From contig JANCIK010000005.1 in assembly GCA_028532985.1 (NCBI GenBank), positions 1,060,501 to 1,124,500 on the forward strand: a stretch of DNA of 64,000 bases, in the 5' to 3' direction. Positions 11,987 to 21,498 of this stretch are shown in pieces. Source of the DNA: Stropharia rugosoannulata. Its lineage: Eukaryota; Basidiomycota; Agaricomycetes; Agaricales; Strophariaceae. The position numbers and the translations under genes are program-made. How positions within the stretch are numbered: position 1 is the first letter of the stretch; the number at the start of each line of letters is the position of its first letter. The notes beneath the pieces are model-generated. The model ran no database searches. It saw only the letters and a program-made list of their open reading frames with translations, and was not told the origin of the DNA.

Positions 11987-11990
11987 AAAG
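11980..11990 (+). promoter_or_regulatory. Candidate -1 frameshift site at the gag stop
   Basis: The gag codons GAT TTT TAA are followed by four more A. Slippage back by one base on the T run gives TTT TTA AAA and enters the pol frame. This would be a stop-in-A-site slippage, not a textbook heptamer. The alternative is that one T was lost from a run of six, by mutation or consensus error, and gag-pol was one continuous frame as in Tf1. Confidence 0.45.
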
Positions 11991-12762
11991 GAGAGACAGT
12001 TCAATGTATGTTTCTCCGGATTTTTCGATTCACAATGTACAAGTAGATAGGGAACGAAAATACACGACCTTACCCATAAACTTCCCCATCGAAAGTATAA
12101 GTGACAAAATCATTGAAAATAACGCCCTCGTCGACTGCGGAGCAGAAGGATCGTTTATCGACCAAAATTACGTGCGAAAGAACAAAATCGAGACGACGAC
12201 GTTGGACCAACCCCTCAAAGTACGGAACGTAGACGGAACACCGAACAAACGAGGGACCATCAGGCGTAAAGCGGTACTAACATTTACAGCACTAGGACGG
12301 ACATTCACGGAGGAATTCTTCGTTACGGGACTCGGCCGACAGGACATAATTCTAGGACACCCATGGCTTAACAAATACAACCCAGACATCAACTGGGTTA
12401 CGGGAGAAATTTCCTGGAGACAGGATAAGACAACTACGGCAACGGACAACGGACAAACTGGCAACAAACGGGAACTACTGGAAACAGTCATCCAGACCGC
12501 GACACTCGATCACTCAGAAGCGGAAACATGGATACGCGCTAAGACCACCATCTCCCATGAACTGGCAAGAGACGACAAACCGGCTAAACCGCTTGAGGAC
12601 ATGATACCAGAAGAATACCACGATTTTCTGGATATCTTCAGAAAACAAACGGCTGATCGACTACCGGAAAGAAAACCCTGGGATCATAAGATCGAACTAA
12701 AGGACACCTTCGAACCCAAGTCATTCAAAATTTACCCGTTGAATCCTCGAGAAGAGGAGTAG
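11980..12762 (+). CDS. pol: Gypsy-1 Pol, N-terminal part: aspartic protease
   Basis: The -1 frame overlapping the gag stop encodes a retropepsin with the active-site motif VDCGAEGSFID (about residue 55 from the shift point) and the partner motif DIILGHPWL. The residue after the catalytic Asp is Cys, where Ser or Thr is usual; Gypsy-2 shares this. The segment continues to the start of the reverse transcriptase (RKPWDHKIELKDTF, IYPLNPREEE) and then meets a TAG created by a deletion. An ATG at 12004 could allow separate initiation, but frameshifting from gag is the simpler reading. The protease would cut Gag and Pol during particle maturation. Confidence 0.88.
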   Translation, partial: FLKRRDSSMYVSPDFSIHNVQVDRERKYTTLPINFPIESISDKIIENNALVDCGAEGSFIDQNYVRKNKIETTTLDQPLKVRNVDGTPNKRGTIRRKAVLTFTALGRTFTEEFFVTGLGRQDIILGHPWLNKYNPDINWVTGEISWRQDKTTTATDNGQTGNKRELLETVIQTATLDHSEAETWIRAKTTISHELARDDKPAKPLEDMIPEEYHDFLDIFRKQTADRLPERKPWDHKIELKDTFEPKSFKIYPLNPREEE

Positions 12763-15506
12763 GGAAGAAAGACGGAAAACTGCGACCCTGCCAGGACTAC
12801 AGGTATCTAAACGACCACACGGTTAAAAACGCGTACCCGCTTCCACTTATCTCGGACCTGTTGGATAAGCTAAGAGGGGCCAAATGCTTCACGAAATTGG
12901 ACCTCCGCTCCGGGTACAACAACATACGGATACACGACGGAGACCAATGGAAAGGAGCCTTCACCACCAAGTTTGGCCTATTCGAACCGGAAGTAATGTT
13001 TTTTGGAATGTGCAACTCACCTGCGACCTTCCAGGCCATGATGGACAACCTGTTCCGAGAACCCCTCAGGAAGAACTACGTCATCATCTACATGGACGAT
13101 ATCCTGATCTTCGCCCAAACAAAGGAAGACCTCGAGCGGTATACACGAATGGTACTAGAAATCCTGAAGGAAAACGACCTCTATCTCAAACCAGAGAAAT
13201 GCGAGTTTGAAGTGACACGGCTCGAGTATCTCGGAATGATCGTTTCAGAAGGACAGATAGCCATGGATCCTAAGAAGGTCGCCGGATTACTAGAATGGCC
13301 AACCCCGACAACCGTAAAACAAGTACGATCCTTCCTAGGATTCGGAAACTTCTACAGGAAATTCATCCGTCATTACTCCGAGATAGCACGACCACTTAAC
13401 GAACTTCTCAAAAAGGACAAGAAATTCGAATGGACAGAAGAAACGGAACAAGCGTTCATGGAACTCAAAAAGCGCTTTACTGAACAACCGGTGCTTACTA
13501 TGCCGGACCAAACCAGGCCGTTCATCATCGAATCAGACGCATCAAAATACGCTAGCGGTGCCGTCCTCATGCAACTGGATACCAACGGACAAAAACATCC
13601 ATGCGCATTCATCTCAAAAACCTTCTCTCCAACGGAAAGGAAATACGAGATATACGACAGGGAATTACTGGCAATCATCCGTGCGCTATCGGAATGGAGA
13701 CACTACGTGATGGGAGGACCGCACAAATTATTAATCCTCTCGGACCACAAAAACCTCACGTATTACCGCACCCCTCAGAAACTGAACGGACGACAGGCAC
13801 GATGGCTACTCCTTCTATCACAGTACGACTTCGAGATGAAACACACTCCAGGAACCCAGATGATACAATCCGACGCGCTATCCAGAAGACCGGATCACAT
13901 ACCGAAAAACGATGAAAACGACGAAAAGGTTACCATGCTGACTGGAGATTTATTCGCAAGGTTGATCGAATACCAAAACGAGGCCCTATCAAAACTATCC
14001 ATACGACAACTTAGCCTCGACAAAGAGATCGAAATCAACTACATCGATCTGGAACTCCAAGACGAAATCTCGCAGGCGCTGACAACCGACGACTTCGCCC
14101 ACAGGATTATCGACTTAATAAACGATCCCACCGGGAAAGGAGCAAAAGAAGTCCCAGAATGGACGCTCGAACAAAGCGGTAGCGAAAAAGGACTATTTTA
14201 CCAAGAAAAGCAGTACATACCCGATAACCTGCTGCTCAGAAGGAAAATCACTCAACGCTACCACGACAACCTAACCGCGGGCCATCCGGGGGAAACGGAA
14301 ACGCTCAATAACGTAAGGGACATATACTGGTGGCCAGGGATGGCGGTATTCGTCAAAAACTACTGTAAAGGCTGCGGCACCTGCCAAGAATTCAAAATAA
14401 ACAGGCGCCCGAACAAACCCACTCTAAACCCAATCAAAGCGCCCACCTCCAACCGACCATTTGCTAATTGCGCTTGGGATCTGATAACCGACCTCCCAAA
14501 CAGCGACGGGTATGACGCCATTCTATCCATAGTGGACCATGGATCTACTAAGGGGCTAATTACCGTAAAAACCAACAAAACGGCAAACGAGGAGGAAATC
14601 GCGCAGCTTTTGATCGACAACCTGTTTAGAAGATACGGTCTACCGGACGTGATTACCAGCGATCGAGACCCTAGGTTTACCGCAAGGGTCTTCAGGGAAT
14701 TCATGAAACTACTCGGTATCACGCAGAAACTGTCCACCGCATATCACCCACAGACCGACGGAACGGTGGAACGCTTCAACCAAGAAATTGAAGCCTATAT
14801 CTCCATATTCTGCGTAAACAACCCGACCACATGGAGCCGAAAACTAGGAACATTGGATTTTACCCACAACAGCCGAAGGCACGCCGACCGCCAGAAAACC
14901 CCATTCGAGCTACAGATGGGAGTGAACCCCATCGCCATCCCAACCACGTACAAATACACGAAATTCCCAGAAGCGGAAGAAAGATTCAAGACGCTTCAGA
15001 AGGACAGAGAAGAAGCCTTGGCCGCTCACGAACTAGCACGACAAAGAATGATCAAACGGACTAAGCACGACTCACCGACCTACAAGAAAGGAGATATGGT
15101 CTGGCTCGACGCGCATAACCTCAAGATGAACTACGCATCGAAAAAGATATCCCCGAAAAATGTTGGCCCGTTCGCGATCACGGAAGTGCTCTCCCCCGTT
15201 ACGTATAAATTAAAATTACCAGCCCACTGGAAAATCCACGACGTGTTTCACATCGTACTACTCAAACCGTATAAGGAAACCGAGGCCCACGGACCTAACT
15301 ACGCACGACCACCCCCTGAATTAATCGACGGGGAGGCTGAATACGAAGTGGAACGAATCATGCACCATAGAAGGAAGGGCAAAAGAACTGAATACTTGGT
15401 CAGATGGAAGGGCTACGACGCCAACGAGGACTCCTGGGAGCCACCAGCAAACCTGAGAAACGCCTCAGACGTACTTAACAAGTATCGAACCCAGCACCGT
15501 CTATAA
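12759..15506 (+). CDS. pol: Gypsy-1 Pol, C-terminal part: reverse transcriptase, RNase H, integrase, chromodomain
   Basis: The frame runs from GKKDGK to the stop at 15506, about 915 codons. The reverse transcriptase has KLDLRSGYNNIRI and the catalytic YMDDIL. RNase H has IESDASKYASGA and the DREL motif. The integrase has an HHCC finger (ending CKGCGTC), catalytic Asp residues in DLITDL and TSDRDPRF, and Glu in DGTVERFNQE. A chromodomain at the C-terminus (VERIMHHRRKG, YLVRWKGYDANEDSWEP) would target integration to modified chromatin. About 30 residues expected between PREEE and GKKDG are missing and the frame changes there. The polymerase therefore lacks an early fingers segment and is probably dead. 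The rest is intact. Confidence 0.92.
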   Translation, partial: VGKKDGKLRPCQDYRYLNDHTVKNAYPLPLISDLLDKLRGAKCFTKLDLRSGYNNIRIHDGDQWKGAFTTKFGLFEPEVMFFGMCNSPATFQAMMDNLFREPLRKNYVIIYMDDILIFAQTKEDLERYTRMVLEILKENDLYLKPEKCEFEVTRLEYLGMIVSEGQIAMDPKKVAGLLEWPTPTTVKQVRSFLGFGNFYRKFIRHYSEIARPLNELLKKDKKFEWTEETEQAFMELKKRFTEQPVLTMPDQTRPFIIESDASKYASGAVLMQLDTNGQKHPCAFISKTFSPTERKYEIYDRELLAIIRALSEWRHYVMGGPHKLLILSDHKNLTYYRTPQKLNGRQARWLLLLSQYDFEMKHTPGTQMIQSDALSRRPDHIPKNDENDEKVTMLTGDLFARLIEYQNEALSKLSIRQLSLDKEIEINYIDLELQDEISQALTTDDFAHRIIDLINDPTGKGAKEVPEWTLEQSGSEKGLFYQEKQYIPDNLLLRRKITQRYHDNLTAGHPGETETLNNVRDIYWWPGMAVFVKNYCKGCGTCQEFKINRRPNKPTLNPIKAPTSNRPFANCAWDLITDLPNSDGYDAILSIVDHGSTKGLITVKTNKTANEEEIAQLLIDNLFRRYGLPDVITSDRDPRFTARVFREFMKLLGITQKLSTAYHPQTDGTVERFNQEIEAYISIFCVNNPTTWSRKLGTLDFTHNSRRHADRQKTPFELQMGVNPIAIPTTYKYTKFPEAEERFKTLQKDREEALAAHELARQRMIKRTKHDSPTYKKGDMVWLDAHNLKMNYASKKISPKNVGPFAITEVLSPVTYKLKLPAHWKIHDVFHIVLLKPYKETEAHGPNYARPPPELIDGEAEYEVERIMHHRRKGKRTEYLVRWKGYDANEDSWEPPANLRNASDVLNKYRTQHRL

Positions 15507-15511
15507 ACAAA

Positions 15512-15838
15512 ATGCCCTTCACCAAGTTCTACCGCTACTGCAGGAGACTGATATTTAACTGGCTTAATAAAACTCCCACCATAACATCCCACTTTCCCAT
15601 AATGCGCGGCATGAGGACCCCTCCGCTCTCACCAGAAGACGTCCCATGGCCATTGCGAACCCAGGACTTACATCAGGCGCTGGAACTAGTCAAGATATTT
15701 AAAGAACACAGCGAAACCAGCGAGTCAGCGGACCCGCTAAAAGAAATTTACAGAGACATCGTGGCTGACCTTGCGGGGGTCGAAGAAGACCTGAGGGAAA
15801 AAGAAGCGAGAGGAGAAAGAGGCGTGCTGATAACTTAA
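15512..15838 (+). CDS. Gypsy-1 extra ORF 2: 108-aa basic/acidic protein, unknown
   Basis: This ORF starts 5 bp behind the pol stop. It encodes a basic N-terminus (KFYRYCRRLIFNWLNK) and a charged helical C-terminus (PLKEIYRDIVADL, EDLREKEARGERG). I recognise no domain, signal peptide or membrane segment. Its close spacing suggests translation from the same genomic RNA, perhaps by reinitiation. It could also be chance reading, but it is preceded and followed by ORFs on the same strand and has similar GC-rich third positions. Confidence 0.55.
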   Translation: MPFTKFYRYCRRLIFNWLNKTPTITSHFPIMRGMRTPPLSPEDVPWPLRTQDLHQALELVKIFKEHSETSESADPLKEIYRDIVADLAGVEEDLREKEARGERGVLIT

Positions 15839-15918
15839 AATAGATAAGATAACGAAAACCTTTAAAAAACTCACGAAGGGAAACCCCACCTCTCCAGTGA
15901 GCCCTCACCACGACCAAC

Positions 15919-17553
15919 ATGACATCGTACCACTCTACCTTCGACGACACCCTCGCCCACTTCGCCGACCAGCTTAACCCTCGCACCAGGGGGGACTACT
16001 GTGCTGGAGAACGAGCTCGCTACATCATACTGGGAAGGGTCGTACGCTACCGCCTGGCCCTAGCCACGGACGAGATAGTAGCCCCAAATCTGGACGAATG
16101 GCCCTACCCCATGCCCGAAATCGCAGCCGTATACGGCACCCCCATTCCATTAGACCCACCGCAGATCGGGCATACCCGAGCACGCTTCCTGCAGGCGAGT
16201 TATCGGGAAAGGCTGAATGAGATCGACTACCTTCTCTCTCTCGCCAACCAGACGTTCGAACCCGAATCTGCAGCGAGCCTTGCGAGCAGACTCAACCTCC
16301 GTGCCACCCTCGCGGGAGTCCGCTTATATATCCGAGCGAACCAAAACCACCACCAGCTCTCCACAAGCGACGATGAACAAATAGAAATCGAGATCCCATC
16401 ACCCATGTCCGTACCCATCGAAACCCCTGACCCGCGCATATCTCCTGAACCCTACGTCTCTCTCGACGAGTTCATCGAGTTGATCGACCCCAGAATAAGC
16501 TTCCAGAGGATGACCGCCCGAATTCCGGGCGTATTAATCCCCACAATGAACCACCTGGATGACGTCAACAGGACGCTCGAAAGACACCAAGTAGAAATGT
16601 CCATCCTCACCCGAACAAGGGAGCAGCTCTGGCGACACCTAAACCAACACCCAGACTTCCAAACCCGCATCCTCCTCGAACGACACGCAATCCTCACTAC
16701 CGCCCCCGCAAGACGAGACCCCGTAGTGCGATACTCACGGAGATTCCTCCATCACCCATATCCCGATTTCGCCAACGCAGAAGAATCGTCGGGAGAAGAA
16801 GACGCTCCCCTAGGGATCAGAACAGACACCCCCTCAATCAGGGCCAGACGACGAGTCACCCCATACCCCCGGCGACGACTCCAAATGCCGAGAACGCCCG
16901 AGGAGGGACTATTAGAAGCTTCTCCATCCCCTTCCCCCGAACCGCGACTCATTCGACTCTCGCCATGCCCAGAGGAGATAGAAAACAGGTTCCCGTACGA
17001 AATCCTAACCCAAATCCCACCAACGCACGCCCCAACCCTACCAGTTGGCATTGAACCGACCCCGTACACTGAGACCGTCGAAAGTCTGCTAAGAGAACAA
17101 GTAGAAAGGACGTTACTCCCCGACCAATACCGGCGAATCGCCCGCCGACACTCGCTCCCGGCACGCAACCCTAGGTCCTCACCCGAACCCGGACAAACCA
17201 TGTGTATTAACTGTGGGTCGTACGGCCACCCAATGCGCCTCTGCAGGAACCCTTGTGGAAACTGCAATCAAATCGGCCACCTCATCCTCACATGCACCAT
17301 ACCTCAGGGAGAGTGGAACCCCCCTCCTCGATTGTTGCTCCCACACGAGCGAGTACACCAACGATCCCCTCCAATGTTGAGACCCGTCGACATACCCACG
17401 AGAGGATCCACTCCTTTCTTCACCCCGGCAGAGGACATTACCGACCTCATTGCCCAATTTGACCGCCCAGCTACCCCGAATCACGAAGAAACCCCTGACG
17501 ATTACGAAACCACTCTCTACGACATACTCGCAGAGTGGGTCAACGACCCTTGA
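15919..17553 (+). CDS. Gypsy-1 extra ORF 3: 544-aa protein with two zinc knuckles
   Basis: This long ORF lies between pol and the 3' LTR, where most chromoviruses have nothing. Two tandem CCHC knuckles lie near residues 431-460 (CINCGSYGHPMRLC, then CGNCNQIGHLILTC), both fitting CX2CX4HX4C. The N-terminal half is rich in Arg, Leu and Glu and looks folded; the middle (about 250-420) is rich in Pro, Arg and Ser and probably disordered. There is no signal peptide or transmembrane helix, so it is not an envelope protein. Knuckles of this kind bind single-stranded nucleic acid, so an accessory nucleocapsid or RNA chaperone is a reasonable inference. It could be a second gag-like gene or a captured host gene. 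The stop is 34 bp before the LTR. Confidence 0.8.
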   Translation: MTSYHSTFDDTLAHFADQLNPRTRGDYCAGERARYIILGRVVRYRLALATDEIVAPNLDEWPYPMPEIAAVYGTPIPLDPPQIGHTRARFLQASYRERLNEIDYLLSLANQTFEPESAASLASRLNLRATLAGVRLYIRANQNHHQLSTSDDEQIEIEIPSPMSVPIETPDPRISPEPYVSLDEFIELIDPRISFQRMTARIPGVLIPTMNHLDDVNRTLERHQVEMSILTRTREQLWRHLNQHPDFQTRILLERHAILTTAPARRDPVVRYSRRFLHHPYPDFANAEESSGEEDAPLGIRTDTPSIRARRRVTPYPRRRLQMPRTPEEGLLEASPSPSPEPRLIRLSPCPEEIENRFPYEILTQIPPTHAPTLPVGIEPTPYTETVESLLREQVERTLLPDQYRRIARRHSLPARNPRSSPEPGQTMCINCGSYGHPMRLCRNPCGNCNQIGHLILTCTIPQGEWNPPPRLLLPHERVHQRSPPMLRPVDIPTRGSTPFFTPAEDITDLIAQFDRPATPNHEETPDDYETTLYDILAEWVNDP

Positions 17554-17576
17554 TCCATGCAGTGCATGAATCCTAG

Positions 17577-17587
17577 TACGGGGGTAA
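17577..17587 (+). promoter_or_regulatory. Polypurine-tract-like site of Gypsy-1
   Basis: A G run (ACGGGGGTAA) directly precedes the 3' LTR. It is in the correct place to prime plus-strand DNA, although it is short. Confidence 0.55.
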
Positions 17588-18139
17588 TGTTATGAAACAC
17601 GCACCGTCTTTTCCTTTTTCTTTCACCCTTATCTTATTGCGATATGATCCTTTCTTGTCATTCCATCTTATCTTATCATATTGCCCCTTTCCGTTTACTT
17701 AAGCAAGCAACATTGCAGTTGTATTTCTACTTACGAACCTTCTCGATGGAGAGAGAACAATAACTACTTCTCTCTCTCTCTCGCACCCCTGGGACCTATC
17801 CCACACCCGTGGCAAAGGAACCCAATTACCATTTACTTCTTACCGCGCCCCCTTTCCCCTTCGGACTCCGTGTGCGCGCACTACTATTTATACTATACGT
17901 CGATAGGTATATAAGATGTAGTAGATACCGAGCTAACTCTCCAGTTAGTTCTTTAAGAATCCAACCTCTTATACCTTTCTTCGACTTAGGGCTCATAAGT
18001 CGGCTAACTCTCTCTCCACGACTCTGTCTCATCGCGTTGATAAGACATTCGTCGAGAGATTGCTTCCAGAACCTCTGAACGATCGAGAGATTAGAACAAT
18101 TGCTTAGGACTTATAGACTCCGTCTTCGAAGTCCTAACA
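17588..18139 (+). repeat. Gypsy-1 3' LTR
   Basis: This is the 552-bp partner of the 5' LTR, with the same TG...CA ends. The two differences from it are both CG to TG changes in this copy. It is followed by the target duplication GTACT. Confidence 0.95.
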
Positions 18140-18144
18140 GTACT

Positions 18145-19184
18145 ACAAGTGGTTGAAAAAATTGATAGGCTTGCGGAAGGCAAATATCAATTAATACGGC
18201 CATTAAACTTCAGCATAATATATCACAGGTAGTAGGACTAAGTAAGACAAGACGAGGATAGTGGGCAAGCTCCAAATGATGATTAGTATGACTTAAAAAA
18301 CGTTTGAAAATGCCACAACTTACTCAAACTCGGAATCTGCCGCTACCAATAAATAATTCTTCCTCAGGTGCGATGATATACGACAAAGCTACTTCGTGGT
18401 GTGAAGGGAATCGCAGCAGGGCGCGTACGTCGCAGCGCTGCACGGACACATGACGATAATTCGGTGAATGCCACCAGTACTAACGGGTAATATTTTTACT
18501 AGTACCTGCCACTGCTGCCCCATGACTCATTGACAGCGCGGCCCTGACAGTTGGTGGGCAGCGGCTGGAAGAAATATTATGCACCCAACATGCAGCTGCC
18601 ACCTCGGAGTGACCGTTTTTTGTGAGGTCCTCAGTTTAGTAATAGTAGATTGCCATCACATTTCAAGAAAATTCTGAATTGAAACTTGAACTTTAAAGTC
18701 AACTATTCTCTCGTAGTAGTAGGCACAAGTTAAGAAATCTCCAGGTACCTGAGGAGACGGCGAGTCATCATGATAGCATTTTTATCAGAGGAAGCAGTAG
18801 CTGTCAAACCGTTAAACACATTGGACTCGCTTCAAAGAAGAGCCAGTACCTGGGCCATAGTAGTAGTAGTTTCTCAAGTTAAGAAGTGAGATATGAAAAA
18901 CGTTGCATTTTATTTTTGCGGTCATCATGAGACCCGGTTGACCCCAAGTCGACCAACGATCCTTACTGAGAATAGTAATGAAATACCCAGCCTGAAGCAG
19001 CTGTAAAGAAAACTCACAAAGAACTACTCATGATTTTTCCACTGCCAATTCATTTGATGCAAAAAATGCGACGTGCACACTGCAACAGGGACTGTAGTTC
19101 CCTCAGGTCTCCGAGGGGTACTGAAAGTATATAAGATACTCACTGGAAGATCAGTGAAACCCCCACTGTAACCGAGTCATACTC
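18145..19184. other. Spacer upstream of gene C
   Basis: This is non-coding as far as I can tell. A TATATAAG box at about 19128-19135, some 50 bp before the gene C ATG, is a plausible core promoter. Nothing else is recognised. Confidence 0.4.
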
Positions 19185-20962
19185 ATGTCCTCTCAGCGCT
19201 GTCCACACAACGATGCGGCACCCTTCATGGTGTCCGATATGCTTAGCAACTTCGCTGTCGTGACTCTTCAAGAGTCCTTAAATGAACAGGGCCTGGCTTT
19301 CACGCTCCCGGACCCCACATTGGAAGCCTTCAACGACATCTTCCGAAATGCGGCCGCAGCATCAGCCTTGGGGCCCGCTCCATCTGAAACGGCAAGGTCC
19401 GTTGCCACGGCTGAGTTTGCGGACAATTTCCCTGCAGACCGCAGGTCTTTCATCACGATGTTCTTTAAACAGGTTAGCATCCTCAGTACGACTGAGCAAA
19501 AGATTTTCTTGTGTATATTTGACATTCATTTCTTCAGGAGCAAATTGACAGCGGGTTGATGGAAGCCGAACCGCTGCCCTCCCTGACGCACTTCATGGAA
19601 AGTGTAAGAAGACACGGGGGCGGAAAAGCTGTGAATCCTTTCTCTGGTGAAGAGAGGAATGATGCTAAATGGGTCTTGCGGGAGAACAACTACGGCTCTG
19701 GTATCGAGGCGATAGACTCTGCCGCTCTCTACACGTCCTGTTATAATCTGGGGCGCTGTCGCCTTACAACCGCAATCTGGCGCGGTCTACCCATTACCAA
19801 TATTTTCGTGAGTGTTCATTTGGAATAAAAAAGAAATATAAAATCTGATACCGTGACCAATAATAGACCGCCGTCACCACAACTATTATTGGGGACATGA
19901 ATTATGATAAACATTTTCGAAGGTTGTGGATAAAGGCTCGAGATTCGTCATTGGCAAGAACCTTGCTGTTAGAGAATGTCGACCAGTCCCAACTCGGATC
20001 GTGGCCCAACCCCCGCGGAGGTGATTCTATTGCTGTGGCTCTTCTCAACCCGTTCTTCCTTCGTATCGTGAAAGATGTCACTGAATGGGTAAGTTCTCCT
20101 TTTTTTACATTGACCGATGGATCACAGTTCAATTTTCTGAAACTTACGACAGCTCCGCGAGCTTATGGACGGTACCACTGCTCATCTTATTGCGGTCGCT
20201 TCCCACCACCTCTACGAGCGAAAGACTAGCCTGATGGCAGGGGATCCCAGTGTTGTGCTTGGCCATGGAGATAGTGTCATGTACGCGATCGACGACCAAG
20301 GTTCCCACTTGTACACATACGTTGGCCTAGAAGAAATTTGGGAATGTTACAGGGATCGCGGTGGGTCTCGATGGGCTGAGGCATGCGCAAATGTGTCCGA
20401 TAGCGGCCAGAAGAGGGTAATTGGTTTTTATACTTCCCATTTGGTCGAGGTCCTCTTCCGTGCATTAGTGGAATACCTTGGCTCCGAGACACTGTTTGAA
20501 ATCAACAGGACTTCAAAGGGCCTCATCAGCGAGGTTCTCGTGCTCCCAATCGCCATTGTGAGTTATAAAATTTGACCTATTATTCAAGTTCCCTGACTTT
20601 CCGTATGTGGCATGAAGGCTGATCGAATTTTGGCAAGTTGCGCCGGCTATCCAGAAGGCCTTGAAGCGGTTGCTCCCCCGATCAAATTGCACGGGACCGT
20701 CGTGAAGGCCTGCAAGATACATCTTAAAATGATTCATCAACATGTTCTAGAAGTGAGACGGCCTCACAGAAACGGCCAGGCACAGGCGAGTGAAGTCCAA
20801 TCTTTTGTGCAAGCCCAGTTGGACACTCTAGACGTGCCTTCCACTACCACGCTTCCTGTGCCACCCAGGACAGAACTCGACCCCAACAACTTAATATACC
20901 ATTTCTACTCTCTTTCCAATTTCGGATCTGCGCCGTACTTGCCTGATCGCGGTTCCCAGTGA
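19185..20962 (+). CDS. Gene C, left copy: unknown protein, 5 exons, intact
   Basis: Exons 19185-19472, 19538-19807, 19867-20088, 20153-20557 and 20618-20962 all end in phase 0 and join to 509 aa. Visible landmarks are LPSLTHFMESVRR, a WVLRENNYG block, MNYDKHFRRLWIKARDS, LFRALVEYLGSETL and ADRILASCAGYPEGLEAV. The C-terminus is Pro/Thr-rich. No signal peptide, zinc motif or catalytic signature is seen. The right copy (56832-55066, 513 aa) has five exons with matching phase-0 junctions and aligns through the pattern L-x2-LV/T-x-F and RR...NP...W-L, although overall identity is low. That conservation of frame argues for a functional protein. It is followed closely by gene B on the same strand. 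Confidence 0.75.
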
Positions 20963-21498
20963 GGATGTCGCCGGCCTTCGAGGGCAGCGAGCTTGTTGTT
21001 AAACAAAGAAGGTGTATCTTGTCATACAGAATTTTATGTCGCATAGCCCGCGAAATAAATTTTTTGAAAAAAAATTCCCGGAATGCAAGTTTGTGGTTAA
21101 GATGTTTTTGCCCACTGTCATGGCATTGTTCAAGTTAATAATAATAAAAGGTCTGATGACATGATCGCAGTTGTGCTACAAAATGAATAAAGGTGGCATA
21201 GACCAGATCCAAGCCAGGTTATTCTCCGAGATATACAGCAAGCGGCATATAGGTATTACGTTGAACCAATTTGGGAAATGCAAACATGACTGGAATCACG
21301 GTGAGTGGTCCTTGACGTTTTATGCGGACTTGGAACCGGTTACCGCAGTACTCCTCGCAGCGGAGAGCACAGTCACTGCATTCACTATCAGATGTACTAG
21401 GCTGTAGCTTAAATATCATAAACTGAACAACAACCACCCCCCACGGCGCATATATTGAACTTCAATAGCGGGATCGGCTCATTCCATTACTTTCTGTT
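20963..21498. other. Spacer between genes C and B
   Basis: This holds the presumed gene C terminator region and gene B promoter. No conserved reading frame is recognised. Confidence 0.4.

Larger units (their letters stand above)
10076..18144 (+). mobile_element. Gypsy-1: chromodomain Ty3/Gypsy (Tf1/sushi-like) LTR retrotransposon with extra 3' ORFs
   Basis: The element proper is 10081-18139. It is flanked by a perfect 5-bp duplication, GTACT, at 10076-10080 and 18140-18144. It has two 552-bp LTRs, a self-priming-type primer site, gag, pol in the order protease, reverse transcriptase, RNase H, integrase, chromodomain, and then two further ORFs before the 3' LTR. The order of pol domains and the C-terminal chromodomain place it among chromoviruses. 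It inserted between genes D and C of the left module. An internal deletion in the reverse transcriptase makes this copy unable to encode a complete polymerase. Confidence 0.95.

Noticed and set aside
11291..12004. Long minus-strand open frames opposite Gypsy-1 gag, and at 16752-17267 opposite ORF 3
   Set aside because: They are antisense shadows of GC-rich coding sequence, with no motifs and unnatural composition.
15919..17553. Envelope gene in Gypsy-1
   Set aside because: The ORF has no signal peptide, no transmembrane helix and no cleavage-like site; it has zinc knuckles instead.
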